DNA from: an uncultured Sphaerochaeta sp.
GTDB taxonomy: Bacteria; Spirochaetota; Spirochaetia; Sphaerochaetales; Sphaerochaetaceae
Length of the DNA stretch: 64,000 nucleotides
Direction: 5' to 3'
NCBI RefSeq assembly: GCF_963676285.1
Contig: NZ_OY781063.1
Span: 1,116,001-1,180,000, forward strand
The translations under genes and the position numbers were made by a program. Shown here in pieces: positions 16,530 through 26,209 of the stretch. Position 1 is the first letter of the stretch. The number at the start of each line of letters is the position of its first letter. The notes below the pieces were generated by a model, which saw only the letters and a list, made by a program, of their open reading frames with translations, made no database searches and was not told the origin of the DNA.

Positions 16530-18680
16530 TCAAATTTCCAGCCTATTTACGGATATGAATTTCACGTCAAATCCTTCTATTGTTTCAAGAAGTTGTCCAT
16601 CGAAGGTATTTACACATACCTTCTGCTCCTTTTCACCTCCATTCACCAGTACAAGCGTCTTTGCTTTCGGAAAGTATGCGCAATCTATGTTGGGATTATC
16701 AGTGGTAAAGAGAGCTTCTGTTTTCATTCCTTGTTCAAGGATTGAACGTAGTGCAAAGGTATTCTCAGGAGAATATCTATACTCTGAAAGATAGATACCC
16801 TTACCCTGCCCGAAAGTTCGTTCTGTGTATGTTGGTAATCCATCCTGTGATTGCTGCACAGAGGTGTCACCATCAATCAGGTAAAGCCCTTGCTTGGGTT
16901 GGATTTTTAATTGTGACTTGGAATCTTGTGCAACATCCACTTCCCACTGTCCATGACATAATCGCCTTCCATCATCACTATCAACACCGAGCACATGCGC
17001 CATTCTAAATGAATGATTAATTGCAGAGGGTGCATTTACACCTAAAAAGGTTCCCCCCTCATAGACCCACTGGGTAAGCGACCTAACTACCTCAGCATTA
17101 TCCCAGTTCTCTCCCCCACTCCAGCTACTCCCTTCGAAACCTGCATTGATTATGATATCAAGGGAATCAAGGGTTTCCTTTTTTACTTCATCAAAACTTA
17201 AGAAATCAACGGTATAGGGAAGACCAGAGAGGCTTTCCAGTATGTTAATCAAATCCAGATCTGGGTGTTCATGGTAGTGCCCACCGCACGTCCAGGTTCT
17301 GAGCTTTCCCCAACTACTGAGAATGCCAATCTTCAATGAAGTAATGTATACCTCTGATATCTGATGTAGCTCCTTGATCTTCCTGAACTGATCAGCTATG
17401 TCCGCTATGGTTTCAACAAAATCAGGAAAGCCTTCAGTCAGGTGCAAATAACCACCTAAGCCAATTCGGTCGATGGGAGCCCTAAGCATCGCTCTTCTGA
17501 CGTTCACCCAGTACTTCTGTGCATCGAGCGCTGGATTGCCTCCCTCCTTGAATGTAGGTGCTCCTCCGAGTCCCACAGGGAAGAGATAAGGATGCAACCT
17601 CAACTCATGAGTAAGCCCTCCTGGAACAGCATTACAGAGACGAACCTCGAATCCAGAGAAAACACACTTTATGATTCCATCGAACCCGATTGTCTGGAAG
17701 GCCTCTGACTGTGGTTCCATTCCAACCCAGCTATCATCGTAGAACACATAGGCTTTCTTACCGTAGTGGTGCACAATATCAACCAGCTCTTTGGCATACG
17801 AACAGACAAAGGCATTGGTGAACCAGAGGTAATCCATCATCCTTTTATTCCAGGTAATATGGGAAGGATTGCGATTCCCATTGTTTATGAAATCCTCACC
17901 GGTGAGGCGATATCCATACTGTGCTTCAAACTGGTCCAAAGCAAGCGGACTGACCGTGAAGTCATAGGAAGCCCAGTCGGTAAAGAGATTCCGGTTTCGC
18001 TCATCACTTCCCCATATCCATACAAAGTTGTAGAAGAGGGAGGTAAACCGCATGACATCTGTCTCTGGGTGCTCCTCGCACCAGCGAACCAAATAGGAAC
18101 GCAAATAGCTTTGGACCTCAGGGTACCGGGGGTCCAACTGCCTAAGTGGTTCGCTTTTCCAATTGTTGGTTACGTGATTGTACATGTTTATCTCTTCCCA
18201 GATGCGGAAAGCAAGGAAGTTCACACTGTATTGGTGAAAGGGTATGCAACCCTCGATGGTGACTGATTTGGTTGTAGTATTATACCGCCATGATGAAGCA
18301 AGGATCTCTTCTCCAGTTGTTCGGTCAAGTACCTGCCAATACGGTACCGATGATTCATTAACTTCAAACTGCTTTGAGAAGTATCGTGAAAGCAGTGGAA
18401 TCTTCACTGTTTTGGAGGTACTTACTACCCGCTCACTCTCCAGAAAGGTTTGCTGCTGGAACTGTGGATGGGCTGTGGCAAACTCGTTGTGTTCACGGAT
18501 GATGCAGATGGTGGAATATACATCCATACCCGCCTCCAGCAATCGTGGAGAGAGCTTGGTCCCATCGCAATCGCGAATGACATCAGCTCCCCACTTCTCT
18601 GCTAGAGAGAGAGAAAGTTCTTCATAGCCAGCTTCACCTGGCATGGTAAATGACCCATGGGATTTCTTCGCTACTTCCAT
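16530..18680 (-). CDS. 1,3-beta-galactosyl-N-acetylhexosamine phosphorylase (GH112)
   Basis: 716 residues, the usual length for GH112. The family-typical N-terminus GSFTMPGEAGYEELSLSLAE is followed by WGADVIRDCDGTKLSPRLLE, and the segment YVFYDDSWVGMEP carries the probable general-acid Asp. These enzymes phosphorolyse lacto-N-biose or galacto-N-biose to galactose-1-phosphate and GlcNAc/GalNAc in the cytosol. No signal peptide is seen. Its presence inside a surface-glycan operon is odd: it may supply Gal-1-P for nucleotide-sugar synthesis or salvage glycan fragments. It lies between the nucleotidyltransferase fusion and the polymerase. Confidence 0.88.
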   Translation of the reverse strand: MEVAKKSHGSFTMPGEAGYEELSLSLAEKWGADVIRDCDGTKLSPRLLEAGMDVYSTICIIREHNEFATAHPQFQQQTFLESERVVSTSKTVKIPLLSRYFSKQFEVNESSVPYWQVLDRTTGEEILASSWRYNTTTKSVTIEGCIPFHQYSVNFLAFRIWEEINMYNHVTNNWKSEPLRQLDPRYPEVQSYLRSYLVRWCEEHPETDVMRFTSLFYNFVWIWGSDERNRNLFTDWASYDFTVSPLALDQFEAQYGYRLTGEDFINNGNRNPSHITWNKRMMDYLWFTNAFVCSYAKELVDIVHHYGKKAYVFYDDSWVGMEPQSEAFQTIGFDGIIKCVFSGFEVRLCNAVPGGLTHELRLHPYLFPVGLGGAPTFKEGGNPALDAQKYWVNVRRAMLRAPIDRIGLGGYLHLTEGFPDFVETIADIADQFRKIKELHQISEVYITSLKIGILSSWGKLRTWTCGGHYHEHPDLDLINILESLSGLPYTVDFLSFDEVKKETLDSLDIIINAGFEGSSWSGGENWDNAEVVRSLTQWVYEGGTFLGVNAPSAINHSFRMAHVLGVDSDDGRRLCHGQWEVDVAQDSKSQLKIQPKQGLYLIDGDTSVQQSQDGLPTYTERTFGQGKGIYLSEYRYSPENTFALRSILEQGMKTEALFTTDNPNIDCAYFPKAKTLVLVNGGEKEQKVCVNTFDGQLLETIEGFDVKFISVNRLEI

Positions 18681-18742
18681 TTCGACTACCTCACCCTATG
18701 ACGGTATCATGAGATGGGTAGGGAGTCCAGAAATGGTTGCTT

Positions 18743-20554
18743 TTAAAACGATTGCAACGCAGTAAGCAATCTATCGTTGTCCTCTCTATTTCTTACTGCT
18801 AGACGTATACATTGTTTTGGAGCAATACCCTTCTTCTTTGAAAGATCCTTTATCAATATGCCATATTTCTCCAATAGATCAACTGCCAGGTTATACGATT
18901 GCAATGGGGCTTTTACTTCGCACATGATATAATTTGCTTCTGAGTGAAAAACTTCGAGGAACTTGATCTGTTGCAATGCTTGTTCAAAACGATTGCGTTC
19001 GGTTTTTATAGCATCAAGTGCAATCTCATAGTCTCTACGGTATTTATTCCAAATCTGCAAAAAGAATTCCCCAAATGAGTTGATGTTCCAAATGGAAAGC
19101 TCACGAGCAATAATGCTTAGTACGTCCGTATTGCTAGTAGCCCAAATACCTAACCTAATACCAGGAACCCCAAATGATTTAGAAATACTCTTGATAACAA
19201 TAAGATTCCGATGGGTATCTAGTATCTCTTGGTCCAACAGGGACGTAGGCTCTGAAACATCAGCAAAATCGCTGAACGATTCATCAACGACCACAAGGAT
19301 GTTCCGCTTTTCTGCCCACTCTATCATTGCAAGTACATCAGTTACAGGAATGTAGTTCCCTGATGGATTATCAGGATTTATCAACAGAAGCATTTCTAGC
19401 TCTGTATGCTCATAGAATTTGATAATATCTTTAGCAGTATAAGAAAAATCTTGAGAAGTAATGGGGAATATGGAGAGTTGATCTTCCTTTGCTCGATTAC
19501 GATATTCATCGAAGGAAGGGCTCAACATTCCTATTCGCCCTTTTGTTTTCTCAATCAAGGCCTTGATCAGTTCAGCAGCTCCATTTCCAACAAGTACATT
19601 TTCAGGATGTAACCCATAATAGTTTGCTGCAAGTAAATTATTTACGTTTTGCCCGCTTGGGTATTGGCGTAAAAGGATATCAAAACTCACCTTCATCTCA
19701 TCAACCAATTTTGCTGGAGGAAAGTAAGGATTTACCAAATAACAGAAGTCCAATAAATTGGGGAATCTCCAAAACCCACCATAGCGGGAATTTATTTTCT
19801 CAAATCGCCTCTTTGCATCCGGCTCAAACAAGCACTGAGCAATGTCCAAATCCTGGATATCATCAATCTCATACCAGCGTTCTTTATCAAGAACCATTGC
19901 CTTGATCTTTGGTTCATCCAAAAGGGCAATTACCTTAAGGACCTGTTCATAATATTCATTATTGCCGAGCGCTTTGCTGTATGCCTCCAAGAAGGGAATA
20001 TAGTGAGAATTGGAGAACTCTTTGCTGAACCGGTAAATATTCACCGTCTTGTAATAGGTGCTGGTATCACAAAAACGAAACTGTTTCTTATCCAAGAAAC
20101 CGGTAATTCGTTGCTTATCATCCAAGGTTACGACAGTTCCATCCATCCAACTTTCATACTTTGCAACAAGTACAAGGTTTGGTTCCTGATGCTGGAGCAT
20201 TTTTTCAAGCACACCAACTTCAATAATAAGGTCAGATTCAAGCAACAAGGTATCATCTTCTGAAAGATACTCCTTTGCCAAATACAGAGAGTAGATATTG
20301 TTAGTCTTGTCAAAAACGCTGTTGGTAACAAATACAACCGGAGTCTTTATGTGTAGGGCGTGCACATACTGGGTGAGCATCTCTCCCTTATATCCAACAA
20401 CAAGGATAATTCGATCAAGATGCAAAGCATCCAATTGACGTAGGACACGTTCGATGAGCGTTTCATCGTTTACAGAAACCATACATTTGGTATTGTTCTT
20501 TGTGAGTTCTTTGAGTCGCTTTCCCATCCCAGCTGCTAATATAATTGCCTGCAT
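18743..20554 (-). CDS. Nucleotidyltransferase-aminotransferase (CobD-like) fusion
   Basis: A 603-residue two-domain enzyme. Residues 1-~240 form a sugar/alcohol-phosphate nucleotidyltransferase (LAAGMGKRLKELTKNNTKCM), close to LicC-type CTP:phosphocholine cytidylyltransferases. Residues ~245-603 are a fold-type I PLP enzyme of the HisC/CobD group, with NPDNPSG, VVVDESFSDF and the PLP lysine in SISKSFGVPG (K459). CobD-like members decarboxylate O-phospho-threonine or -serine. A plausible combined product is CDP-ethanolamine made from phosphoserine. An aminotransferase coupled to phosphonate activation (PntC-like) is the alternative. The gene's first base overlaps the last base of the upstream gene's stop codon. 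Confidence 0.75.
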   Translation of the reverse strand: MQAIILAAGMGKRLKELTKNNTKCMVSVNDETLIERVLRQLDALHLDRIILVVGYKGEMLTQYVHALHIKTPVVFVTNSVFDKTNNIYSLYLAKEYLSEDDTLLLESDLIIEVGVLEKMLQHQEPNLVLVAKYESWMDGTVVTLDDKQRITGFLDKKQFRFCDTSTYYKTVNIYRFSKEFSNSHYIPFLEAYSKALGNNEYYEQVLKVIALLDEPKIKAMVLDKERWYEIDDIQDLDIAQCLFEPDAKRRFEKINSRYGGFWRFPNLLDFCYLVNPYFPPAKLVDEMKVSFDILLRQYPSGQNVNNLLAANYYGLHPENVLVGNGAAELIKALIEKTKGRIGMLSPSFDEYRNRAKEDQLSIFPITSQDFSYTAKDIIKFYEHTELEMLLLINPDNPSGNYIPVTDVLAMIEWAEKRNILVVVDESFSDFADVSEPTSLLDQEILDTHRNLIVIKSISKSFGVPGIRLGIWATSNTDVLSIIARELSIWNINSFGEFFLQIWNKYRRDYEIALDAIKTERNRFEQALQQIKFLEVFHSEANYIMCEVKAPLQSYNLAVDLLEKYGILIKDLSKKKGIAPKQCIRLAVRNREDNDRLLTALQSF

Positions 20555-21795
20555 TATGCCATCTCCTCACTATCAGAGTCCTTCACAAGCAACAAGCTTG
20601 CAAGGTAGGTTGCTATTCGTTCTCCACTCTCTCCCTGATACTGCCATGCAGTCTGTTTGGCTACTTTTCGATTAACTTGAAGTTCTCGATTGTTTACAGC
20701 TTCCAGCAATACTTCCTTGATTCTGGGAAATTCTTCCTTCTTTAGTTCCCTTCCGATTTTGGGAAGAATTCTGAACTTCCAAGGTTGTTCATCTATATCA
20801 TAGGAATCATACGGCATTGAGTCATATTCGCCTGTCACATAGAGGAATGGTCGGTCAAACAAAAAGGTATAGTCAAAGATTACTCCGGAAAAATCACTAA
20901 TCATGATATCAGAGCTTGAGAGTGCATGCAAATTCTCAGTGCTGTAATCCCAAGAAAGGTTCTTATTCTCAGCGTACCGATTCGTCAATTCGTCGAGCAC
21001 ATCCTTCTCTGATTGCTTTGACTGCGGATGTGGCCTAACGATGATCTGAAATCCTGTTTCGACCAATCGGTCGAGAAGAGAAGATCCATATCGACTTAGA
21101 ATACCGCTTTTCCCCCAAGATGGAGCCACAAGGACAGTAAATCCATCACTACCATTCTCCGGTAAAGTAAATACTTTCTCTTGTAAGACATCCAGATATG
21201 GACATCCCACTACCACAAGCTCCTTCTCCTTGATTCCCCTCTTCTGTTCAAGTAGACGAATATGTTCTTTTTGGTATTCTCCTGAAAGCAGGACTGAATC
21301 AAAGTAGTCCAATCCAAATAGACGATAACTGGTTGCATCATCAACAGCATGGAGCACATGTGAGTAATGCTTTACTCCCCTAGATCGTTTGAGCTGATAC
21401 ACATCAAGCCCGGGAGTAGTCATGAGACATACATCTGCTTCCAGAAAATTCAATCGGGTGAAAGCCTTATTCCCTTCTCCAATGTATTCTGTAGTTATAT
21501 GCATATAGCTATCATTGAAGACTGGATCATCTTCTGAGGAGGTAAAGAACATTGTAGGTATACCTTTTTTCTCCAGTGCGACAAGGATAGGTCTAAAAAC
21601 AGCATAGTAGCGCTTTCCTTCTGAATAGATTACCAAGGGATAGTAGTTCTTTGAATTTGTGGCTTTCCCTCCAGTAAATACAAATTTAAGTTTAATCCAC
21701 AGTGCCTTACCCAAGAAATAGAGCATGGTTACCAAACCGATAACAATGGAGAAAAGCATGCTTCCTGTACCTGGGTCTATATAGCAAAGTATCAT
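20554..21795 (-). CDS. CDP-glycerol glycerophosphotransferase-like protein
   Basis: 413 residues. An N-terminal membrane anchor (~residues 8-35) is followed by a GT-B domain of the TagB/TarF (PF04464) family: DYFDSVLLSGEYQKEHI, VVVGCPYLDVL, VLVAPSWGKSG, VRPHPQ and DIMISDFSGVIFDYTFLFDRPF. Such enzymes transfer alcohol phosphates from CDP-alcohols to glycans, as in teichoic-acid synthesis. Paired with the nucleotidyltransferase fusion encoded next, it could use CDP-ethanolamine or a related donor. Acts at the cytosolic membrane face. Confidence 0.85.
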   Translation of the reverse strand: MILCYIDPGTGSMLFSIVIGLVTMLYFLGKALWIKLKFVFTGGKATNSKNYYPLVIYSEGKRYYAVFRPILVALEKKGIPTMFFTSSEDDPVFNDSYMHITTEYIGEGNKAFTRLNFLEADVCLMTTPGLDVYQLKRSRGVKHYSHVLHAVDDATSYRLFGLDYFDSVLLSGEYQKEHIRLLEQKRGIKEKELVVVGCPYLDVLQEKVFTLPENGSDGFTVLVAPSWGKSGILSRYGSSLLDRLVETGFQIIVRPHPQSKQSEKDVLDELTNRYAENKNLSWDYSTENLHALSSSDIMISDFSGVIFDYTFLFDRPFLYVTGEYDSMPYDSYDIDEQPWKFRILPKIGRELKKEEFPRIKEVLLEAVNNRELQVNRKVAKQTAWQYQGESGERIATYLASLLLVKDSDSEEMA

Positions 21796-21800
21796 TACAA

Positions 21801-24530
21801 TTACTCCTGTCCTAATGGGGTCCAGTTCGATTCTTCAAAGATAGAATCATGGATGGAAAAACTATATTGAGCATTATAGTCGAATTTATTTCCACGATTA
21901 TTTTGAGGATCGTGGGATGAGTAATAACACTCGATTAAACTCTTATCGACAACTTCAAATACATCTTTGCCTGTGAAAGGATTTATAGCCGGTTCTCTTA
22001 TCTGGTCAAGCGCTAGAATCGGTACATCCGCTGTAGTCATAAAGGAATTATCTGTTTGCATCGGTTTTGTACTTTCGAAATCCTTTACCATCAGTAATGC
22101 GTTATAGGATGCCAATAATAATCCATTTTCTGTGAAATCTCTAAAAGCCGGTGTCGCTACCGTATTCCCATGATCAGAAACAATAATAATCCTTGTATTG
22201 TTAAAAACCGCTTCCTCTCTAAGATAATCGAGCCATATGCCAATTTTTCTTAGAGCCGCTACATTTGCATGGTAGTGGATTTGTGCCTTTTCATCATAAA
22301 ATTCATCTTCTTGAAGAGGATTCCTGATATCTGTTACATCTACAACTGGTTCATATTCAGGGGCCTGTAAGAAAATTGGTTCATGCGTTGTATCATTAAC
22401 CATAAAGATGAATGAATTCTTCTCTGTTACAGTTGAGGTAAGTCTTGGTAAATAATGAAGTACAGAGTATGAATCAATAAAACTATTAGTGTTCTGTGTA
22501 TTCTCATCCATGAGGAAGTATGTCCCCTCGTAGTAGAACAACTGTCTCAATATAGGATAAGCAATACGGAGCAACGAGAACATGGGCATTCGTCTTGTTA
22601 TAAGATTACTCTCATATTCGGGGCCCCAGAGATCAATCTCAGGATGTTCCATTTTATATTGTGATGAATATCTTCCTTTCAAACTACTTACATGTACATC
22701 TGGAAATGTTTTAAAGGCTGAAAAATCACTCTCCCATTGGTAATTAGCCAAAGGTGGATCAAAAACTGATACATCATATCCAGTTTCAGAAAAAAGCAAA
22801 GGAAGAACTAATGATGCTTCATTATGCTTATCGACCAGCTTCTCATCCTCTCGAAGATTGATAGCAGATGGTAAATATTCATATCCACCCATGATTGGAG
22901 GAGATCCCGTGAGGGTTACTTTACCTGGAGATACTGTGTTTGGATAAAACGTAAATCCCGTATATTGTTCTTCGAGTTCAGGAAACTGGTTGAAAATAAT
23001 TGGCAGATACGAACTGATTGCCCGATCCAAGAAGAGAACTACCACATTCTTACCTTCTTTGTTAAGCTGAATGACTGGTTTCATCCGGTCACTTTGAATC
23101 TCAGTAAGAGAATTTCCTTCTACGTTCTTTGCATGAATCGCATACGCTTTTTGGATATTTATCATTGTATATATCCCATTTGCGGCCGAAGCGAGTACTG
23201 TGATTGTTAGCAAGCTGGTAAGTATTCGTAACCTAATACCCCTAAACAATAAGGTAATGACAATGAAAATAGCCAATGTAACAAGGAGGGGAATAATGGT
23301 TTGTAACGTAGAAGCTCGTAAAAGAGCTGGCTCATCAAAAAGCAAAACCTTACTTACATTTCCATATGCTCCTGGGAAAACAAATACGTTAACTACCGCT
23401 GATAAAGAAAATACCAGCGCAAGAAAAGCAAACAAACTCCTCATTTCTTTAGAAGCCATACCATATATAAAAATGGGCCAGATAACAAAAAAGCCAAAAA
23501 ACAACAAAGCAGTTTGATAGACATAGAATAGAGGATTCTGAACAACACCAGTAAATGAAAATTCTATAGGAGAAGTTGCAATAAGATTCGCAGGAATCAC
23601 GAATGAGGAAATCAACCACATCATTACCATAGAGAGAATGAATAAAAGAGCAACTTGCTTTTTGTTCTCCATAAACCTTGCAAGATACCGAGCCTGGAAA
23701 AGCTGCACAGCCTTTATAAGGAGAGGCAGTGCAATAATAATCACGACCCCAAATAGTAATACTAGACGCTTTATCAGCGGGAAGTCCGACTTAATTAAAA
23801 GAATTGCACTGACCATTCCCACAGCGCCTATAACGGCAAGAATATACAAAACTTTTAAAGGTTGCTTTAACTTATAAAAAATATTCTTGATCAATGAGAA
23901 TACATTGTTCAGTGTCCAGTAGAAGACTAAACCAGCTGGAGAATTGTAAAGTAGAACCAAGAAGAGCCCTGCCATTCCATATAACTGAAGCTTGTCACGA
24001 AGAGGAAAGCCTTTTGTGTAGATGATACCAGCAGCAACATTGACCACTGTCATAAGAATGGGTAACACATTAATGGAGAAGGAACCAATTGAGAGCAATC
24101 CGTCTGGTCTTCCTAAGTCTTGGATGAATAGGAACGATTCTCCTTGCAGCTGTGGTAGATGAGAAAGAAAATGATATGCTGCAATAAAGAAAGGGACCTG
24201 GATCAGGAGACTTACTGAACTACGCAAGGCGTATGCTGGATGATAATGATTTTGGCGGTAGAACGTAGAGAGAATCATGTACTGCTCATCACCTTTGAAC
24301 GCAGTCTTAATTCGCTGTATTCCTGGTTGCATTGCAACACGCATATCGCGTTCTTTTCTTTGTAACTGGTCAGCTACGCGATACAGAGGAAGTGTTAAGA
24401 AGCCTACAAACAAGCTAATTCCAGCAATTGCAAAACCATAATTATCAAAAGCTTTATAAAAGAATACAAAAAGTAATTCAATTAACAACTCAATTGGTTG
24501 CACTAGAATAGTATATATTAGAGAGCCCAC
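21801..24530 (-). CDS. YidC-like/sulfatase-type phosphotransferase fusion membrane protein
   Basis: 909 residues, three parts. Residues 1-~220 match YidC/Oxa1 (FLTLPLYRVADQLQRKERDM, then FYRQNHYHPAYALRSSVSLL and VFYWTLNNVFSLIKN). Residues ~225-460 are additional transmembrane segments. From ~490 to the C-terminus lies an alkaline-phosphatase/sulfatase-fold domain with metal-site candidates D502 (VLFLDRA) and D786/H787 (IIIVSDHGN) and candidate nucleophiles T539/T541 (VTLTGSPPIMGG). That layout resembles LtaS/EptA enzymes, which move phospho-alcohols onto glycans outside the membrane. It lies 5 bases before the CDP-alcohol-transferase-like gene. Confidence 0.75.
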   Translation of the reverse strand: MGSLIYTILVQPIELLIELLFVFFYKAFDNYGFAIAGISLFVGFLTLPLYRVADQLQRKERDMRVAMQPGIQRIKTAFKGDEQYMILSTFYRQNHYHPAYALRSSVSLLIQVPFFIAAYHFLSHLPQLQGESFLFIQDLGRPDGLLSIGSFSINVLPILMTVVNVAAGIIYTKGFPLRDKLQLYGMAGLFLVLLYNSPAGLVFYWTLNNVFSLIKNIFYKLKQPLKVLYILAVIGAVGMVSAILLIKSDFPLIKRLVLLFGVVIIIALPLLIKAVQLFQARYLARFMENKKQVALLFILSMVMMWLISSFVIPANLIATSPIEFSFTGVVQNPLFYVYQTALLFFGFFVIWPIFIYGMASKEMRSLFAFLALVFSLSAVVNVFVFPGAYGNVSKVLLFDEPALLRASTLQTIIPLLVTLAIFIVITLLFRGIRLRILTSLLTITVLASAANGIYTMINIQKAYAIHAKNVEGNSLTEIQSDRMKPVIQLNKEGKNVVVLFLDRAISSYLPIIFNQFPELEEQYTGFTFYPNTVSPGKVTLTGSPPIMGGYEYLPSAINLREDEKLVDKHNEASLVLPLLFSETGYDVSVFDPPLANYQWESDFSAFKTFPDVHVSSLKGRYSSQYKMEHPEIDLWGPEYESNLITRRMPMFSLLRIAYPILRQLFYYEGTYFLMDENTQNTNSFIDSYSVLHYLPRLTSTVTEKNSFIFMVNDTTHEPIFLQAPEYEPVVDVTDIRNPLQEDEFYDEKAQIHYHANVAALRKIGIWLDYLREEAVFNNTRIIIVSDHGNTVATPAFRDFTENGLLLASYNALLMVKDFESTKPMQTDNSFMTTADVPILALDQIREPAINPFTGKDVFEVVDKSLIECYYSSHDPQNNRGNKFDYNAQYSFSIHDSIFEESNWTPLGQE

Positions 24531-24632
24531 TCTAAACCCCTTGGACTATGATTAAGCATTCTATCACGAGACATCGAATGAGCATACCATATTCTCATAC
24601 TGTTGGCGATACCTGCAAATTATATAAGCAAC

Positions 24633-26135
24633 TCAACGACGTATTCCATGTTTTATTGAGAGAACCATCTTGGGATAAAAAATGAAATTGATTATCAGAG
24701 AAACTCCAAAACAAAGCATAGAGACTTTTAGAGCCATGACTATCCAATCAAAATAGGTAAGATTGGGTAATGAAATACCTTGGGCAAGAGCAACCATTAA
24801 TGCCAAAGATAATCCGTCAACCATACAATGCAATAAAAAGTGTCTTAATGATCTTTCAATTATATTTCGTGAAAGATACCAGACCAAATAGAGTGTTCTA
24901 TACGCCATAGCTATGAGCGTACCAATAGCTACCCCAATTAATCCAAACCTCCGAACAAGCACGATGGAAATAATGATATTCAAAGAAGCCTCTATTATTG
25001 CACTTCGTTGCGTCTCTTTAAAATGTCCAGCAGCTAGGACCAATTGATTATAAGGTAATCGCAAACAATACAGCGCTTGAGCCATGGTTAGTAATACAGC
25101 GAATAAAGGGTAAATGTACGTTGCATCAGTAATATCGGCAGTATACACAGAAATGAACGGCGTAATGAGAATCCCAGTAATAGTAAACACCAATACTACA
25201 AATGTATGCATCATCCATTCAAATTTGTCATATACTTGCCCAAGCTTTTCCATTTCTCTGTTTGATAACATGCTTCCAAAGAGAGCGCCCACTCCTGAAG
25301 TAAGAGAAAGAATTATCTTTCTAATGCTATTTACCACCATATAATGAACAGAATACACAGAAACAGTACTAAAGGAGCTGAATAGGGTTAAGACAATCAT
25401 ATCAGTACTATTCAGTACTACAGATGCAACATGCTGTGCAATACCGTTCCACTTTTGTTTGATTGGCTCGGAGAAAAGCTGTATTGAAAGATCAGGATGG
25501 TATCGCCAATGTACCACTAGCTGATAAACCACAGGACGACTAAGAAAAATCAGTGCTGATACTAACTTCACAATTTGTATTGATTGATTGAATCGAATTA
25601 ATATCACTACGATCAGCGTGTTGATAATGGTAGTTAGACTATTAGTAATAAACGTGACGAATCCCAATTGGTCAGCGTTCAACAATAGTTGATAGGAAAT
25701 ACCAAAATAATATTGGGAAAATGAACTAAATGCGATAATCAGGATGAGTGATCCAGTATAGAGAAAGGAATATGGAGAATCGACCATCAAAGGATAAAAA
25801 AGGAAAAGAGCAACAGAGTACACTAAAAGCAAGAAGCCAATCTTTTTGAAAAACCTGTTAGATGATACGAGAATTCTACTTATCTCATTTGTATCTTTTT
25901 TGGCTAAGGGACTGTAGAGAGAAGCTTGCACAACTGCTCCGACGCCAAGCTCTAAGAAAGCTATAATAGATACGAACTGAGTTATAGAAGCAATTAATCC
26001 GTTGACATCTGACCCATACGCTTTAATGAAAAGCCGAGGCAGGATAATCCCACAGACAACAACAATAAGTTGATTTGCCAGCGAAGTGAAAGTATTTAAT
26101 GCTAATTTTTGCCTTCTTGTCATGTACCTTTCCAA
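24633..26135 (-). CDS. Polysaccharide flippase (Wzx/MATE-like)
   Basis: 500 residues with about 14 hydrophobic segments, of the polysaccharide-export subfamily of the MVF/MATE superfamily. The N-terminal NTFTSLANQLIVVVCGIILP and LPRLFIKAYGSDVNGL segments are typical. It likely flips the lipid-linked repeat unit across the inner membrane before polymerisation by the 15196-16476 product. It lies between the TupA-like gene and the YidC fusion, with ~100-base gaps in which I see no gene. Confidence 0.88.
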   Translation of the reverse strand: MERYMTRRQKLALNTFTSLANQLIVVVCGIILPRLFIKAYGSDVNGLIASITQFVSIIAFLELGVGAVVQASLYSPLAKKDTNEISRILVSSNRFFKKIGFLLLVYSVALFLFYPLMVDSPYSFLYTGSLILIIAFSSFSQYYFGISYQLLLNADQLGFVTFITNSLTTIINTLIVVILIRFNQSIQIVKLVSALIFLSRPVVYQLVVHWRYHPDLSIQLFSEPIKQKWNGIAQHVASVVLNSTDMIVLTLFSSFSTVSVYSVHYMVVNSIRKIILSLTSGVGALFGSMLSNREMEKLGQVYDKFEWMMHTFVVLVFTITGILITPFISVYTADITDATYIYPLFAVLLTMAQALYCLRLPYNQLVLAAGHFKETQRSAIIEASLNIIISIVLVRRFGLIGVAIGTLIAMAYRTLYLVWYLSRNIIERSLRHFLLHCMVDGLSLALMVALAQGISLPNLTYFDWIVMALKVSMLCFGVSLIINFIFYPKMVLSIKHGIRR

Positions 26136-26209
26136 TTATTGGAAGTTTATCACCAGTAGCAAAATTCTACTAGGCAAAACAACTACACTTACCAAATTCT
26201 TGTAGCTGT

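Noticed and set aside
16476..16533. Extended start (TTG) of the polymerase-like gene overlapping the GH112 stop
   Set aside because: No ribosome-binding site before the TTG, whereas AGGCGAGGA precedes ATG 16476; kept only as an alternative.
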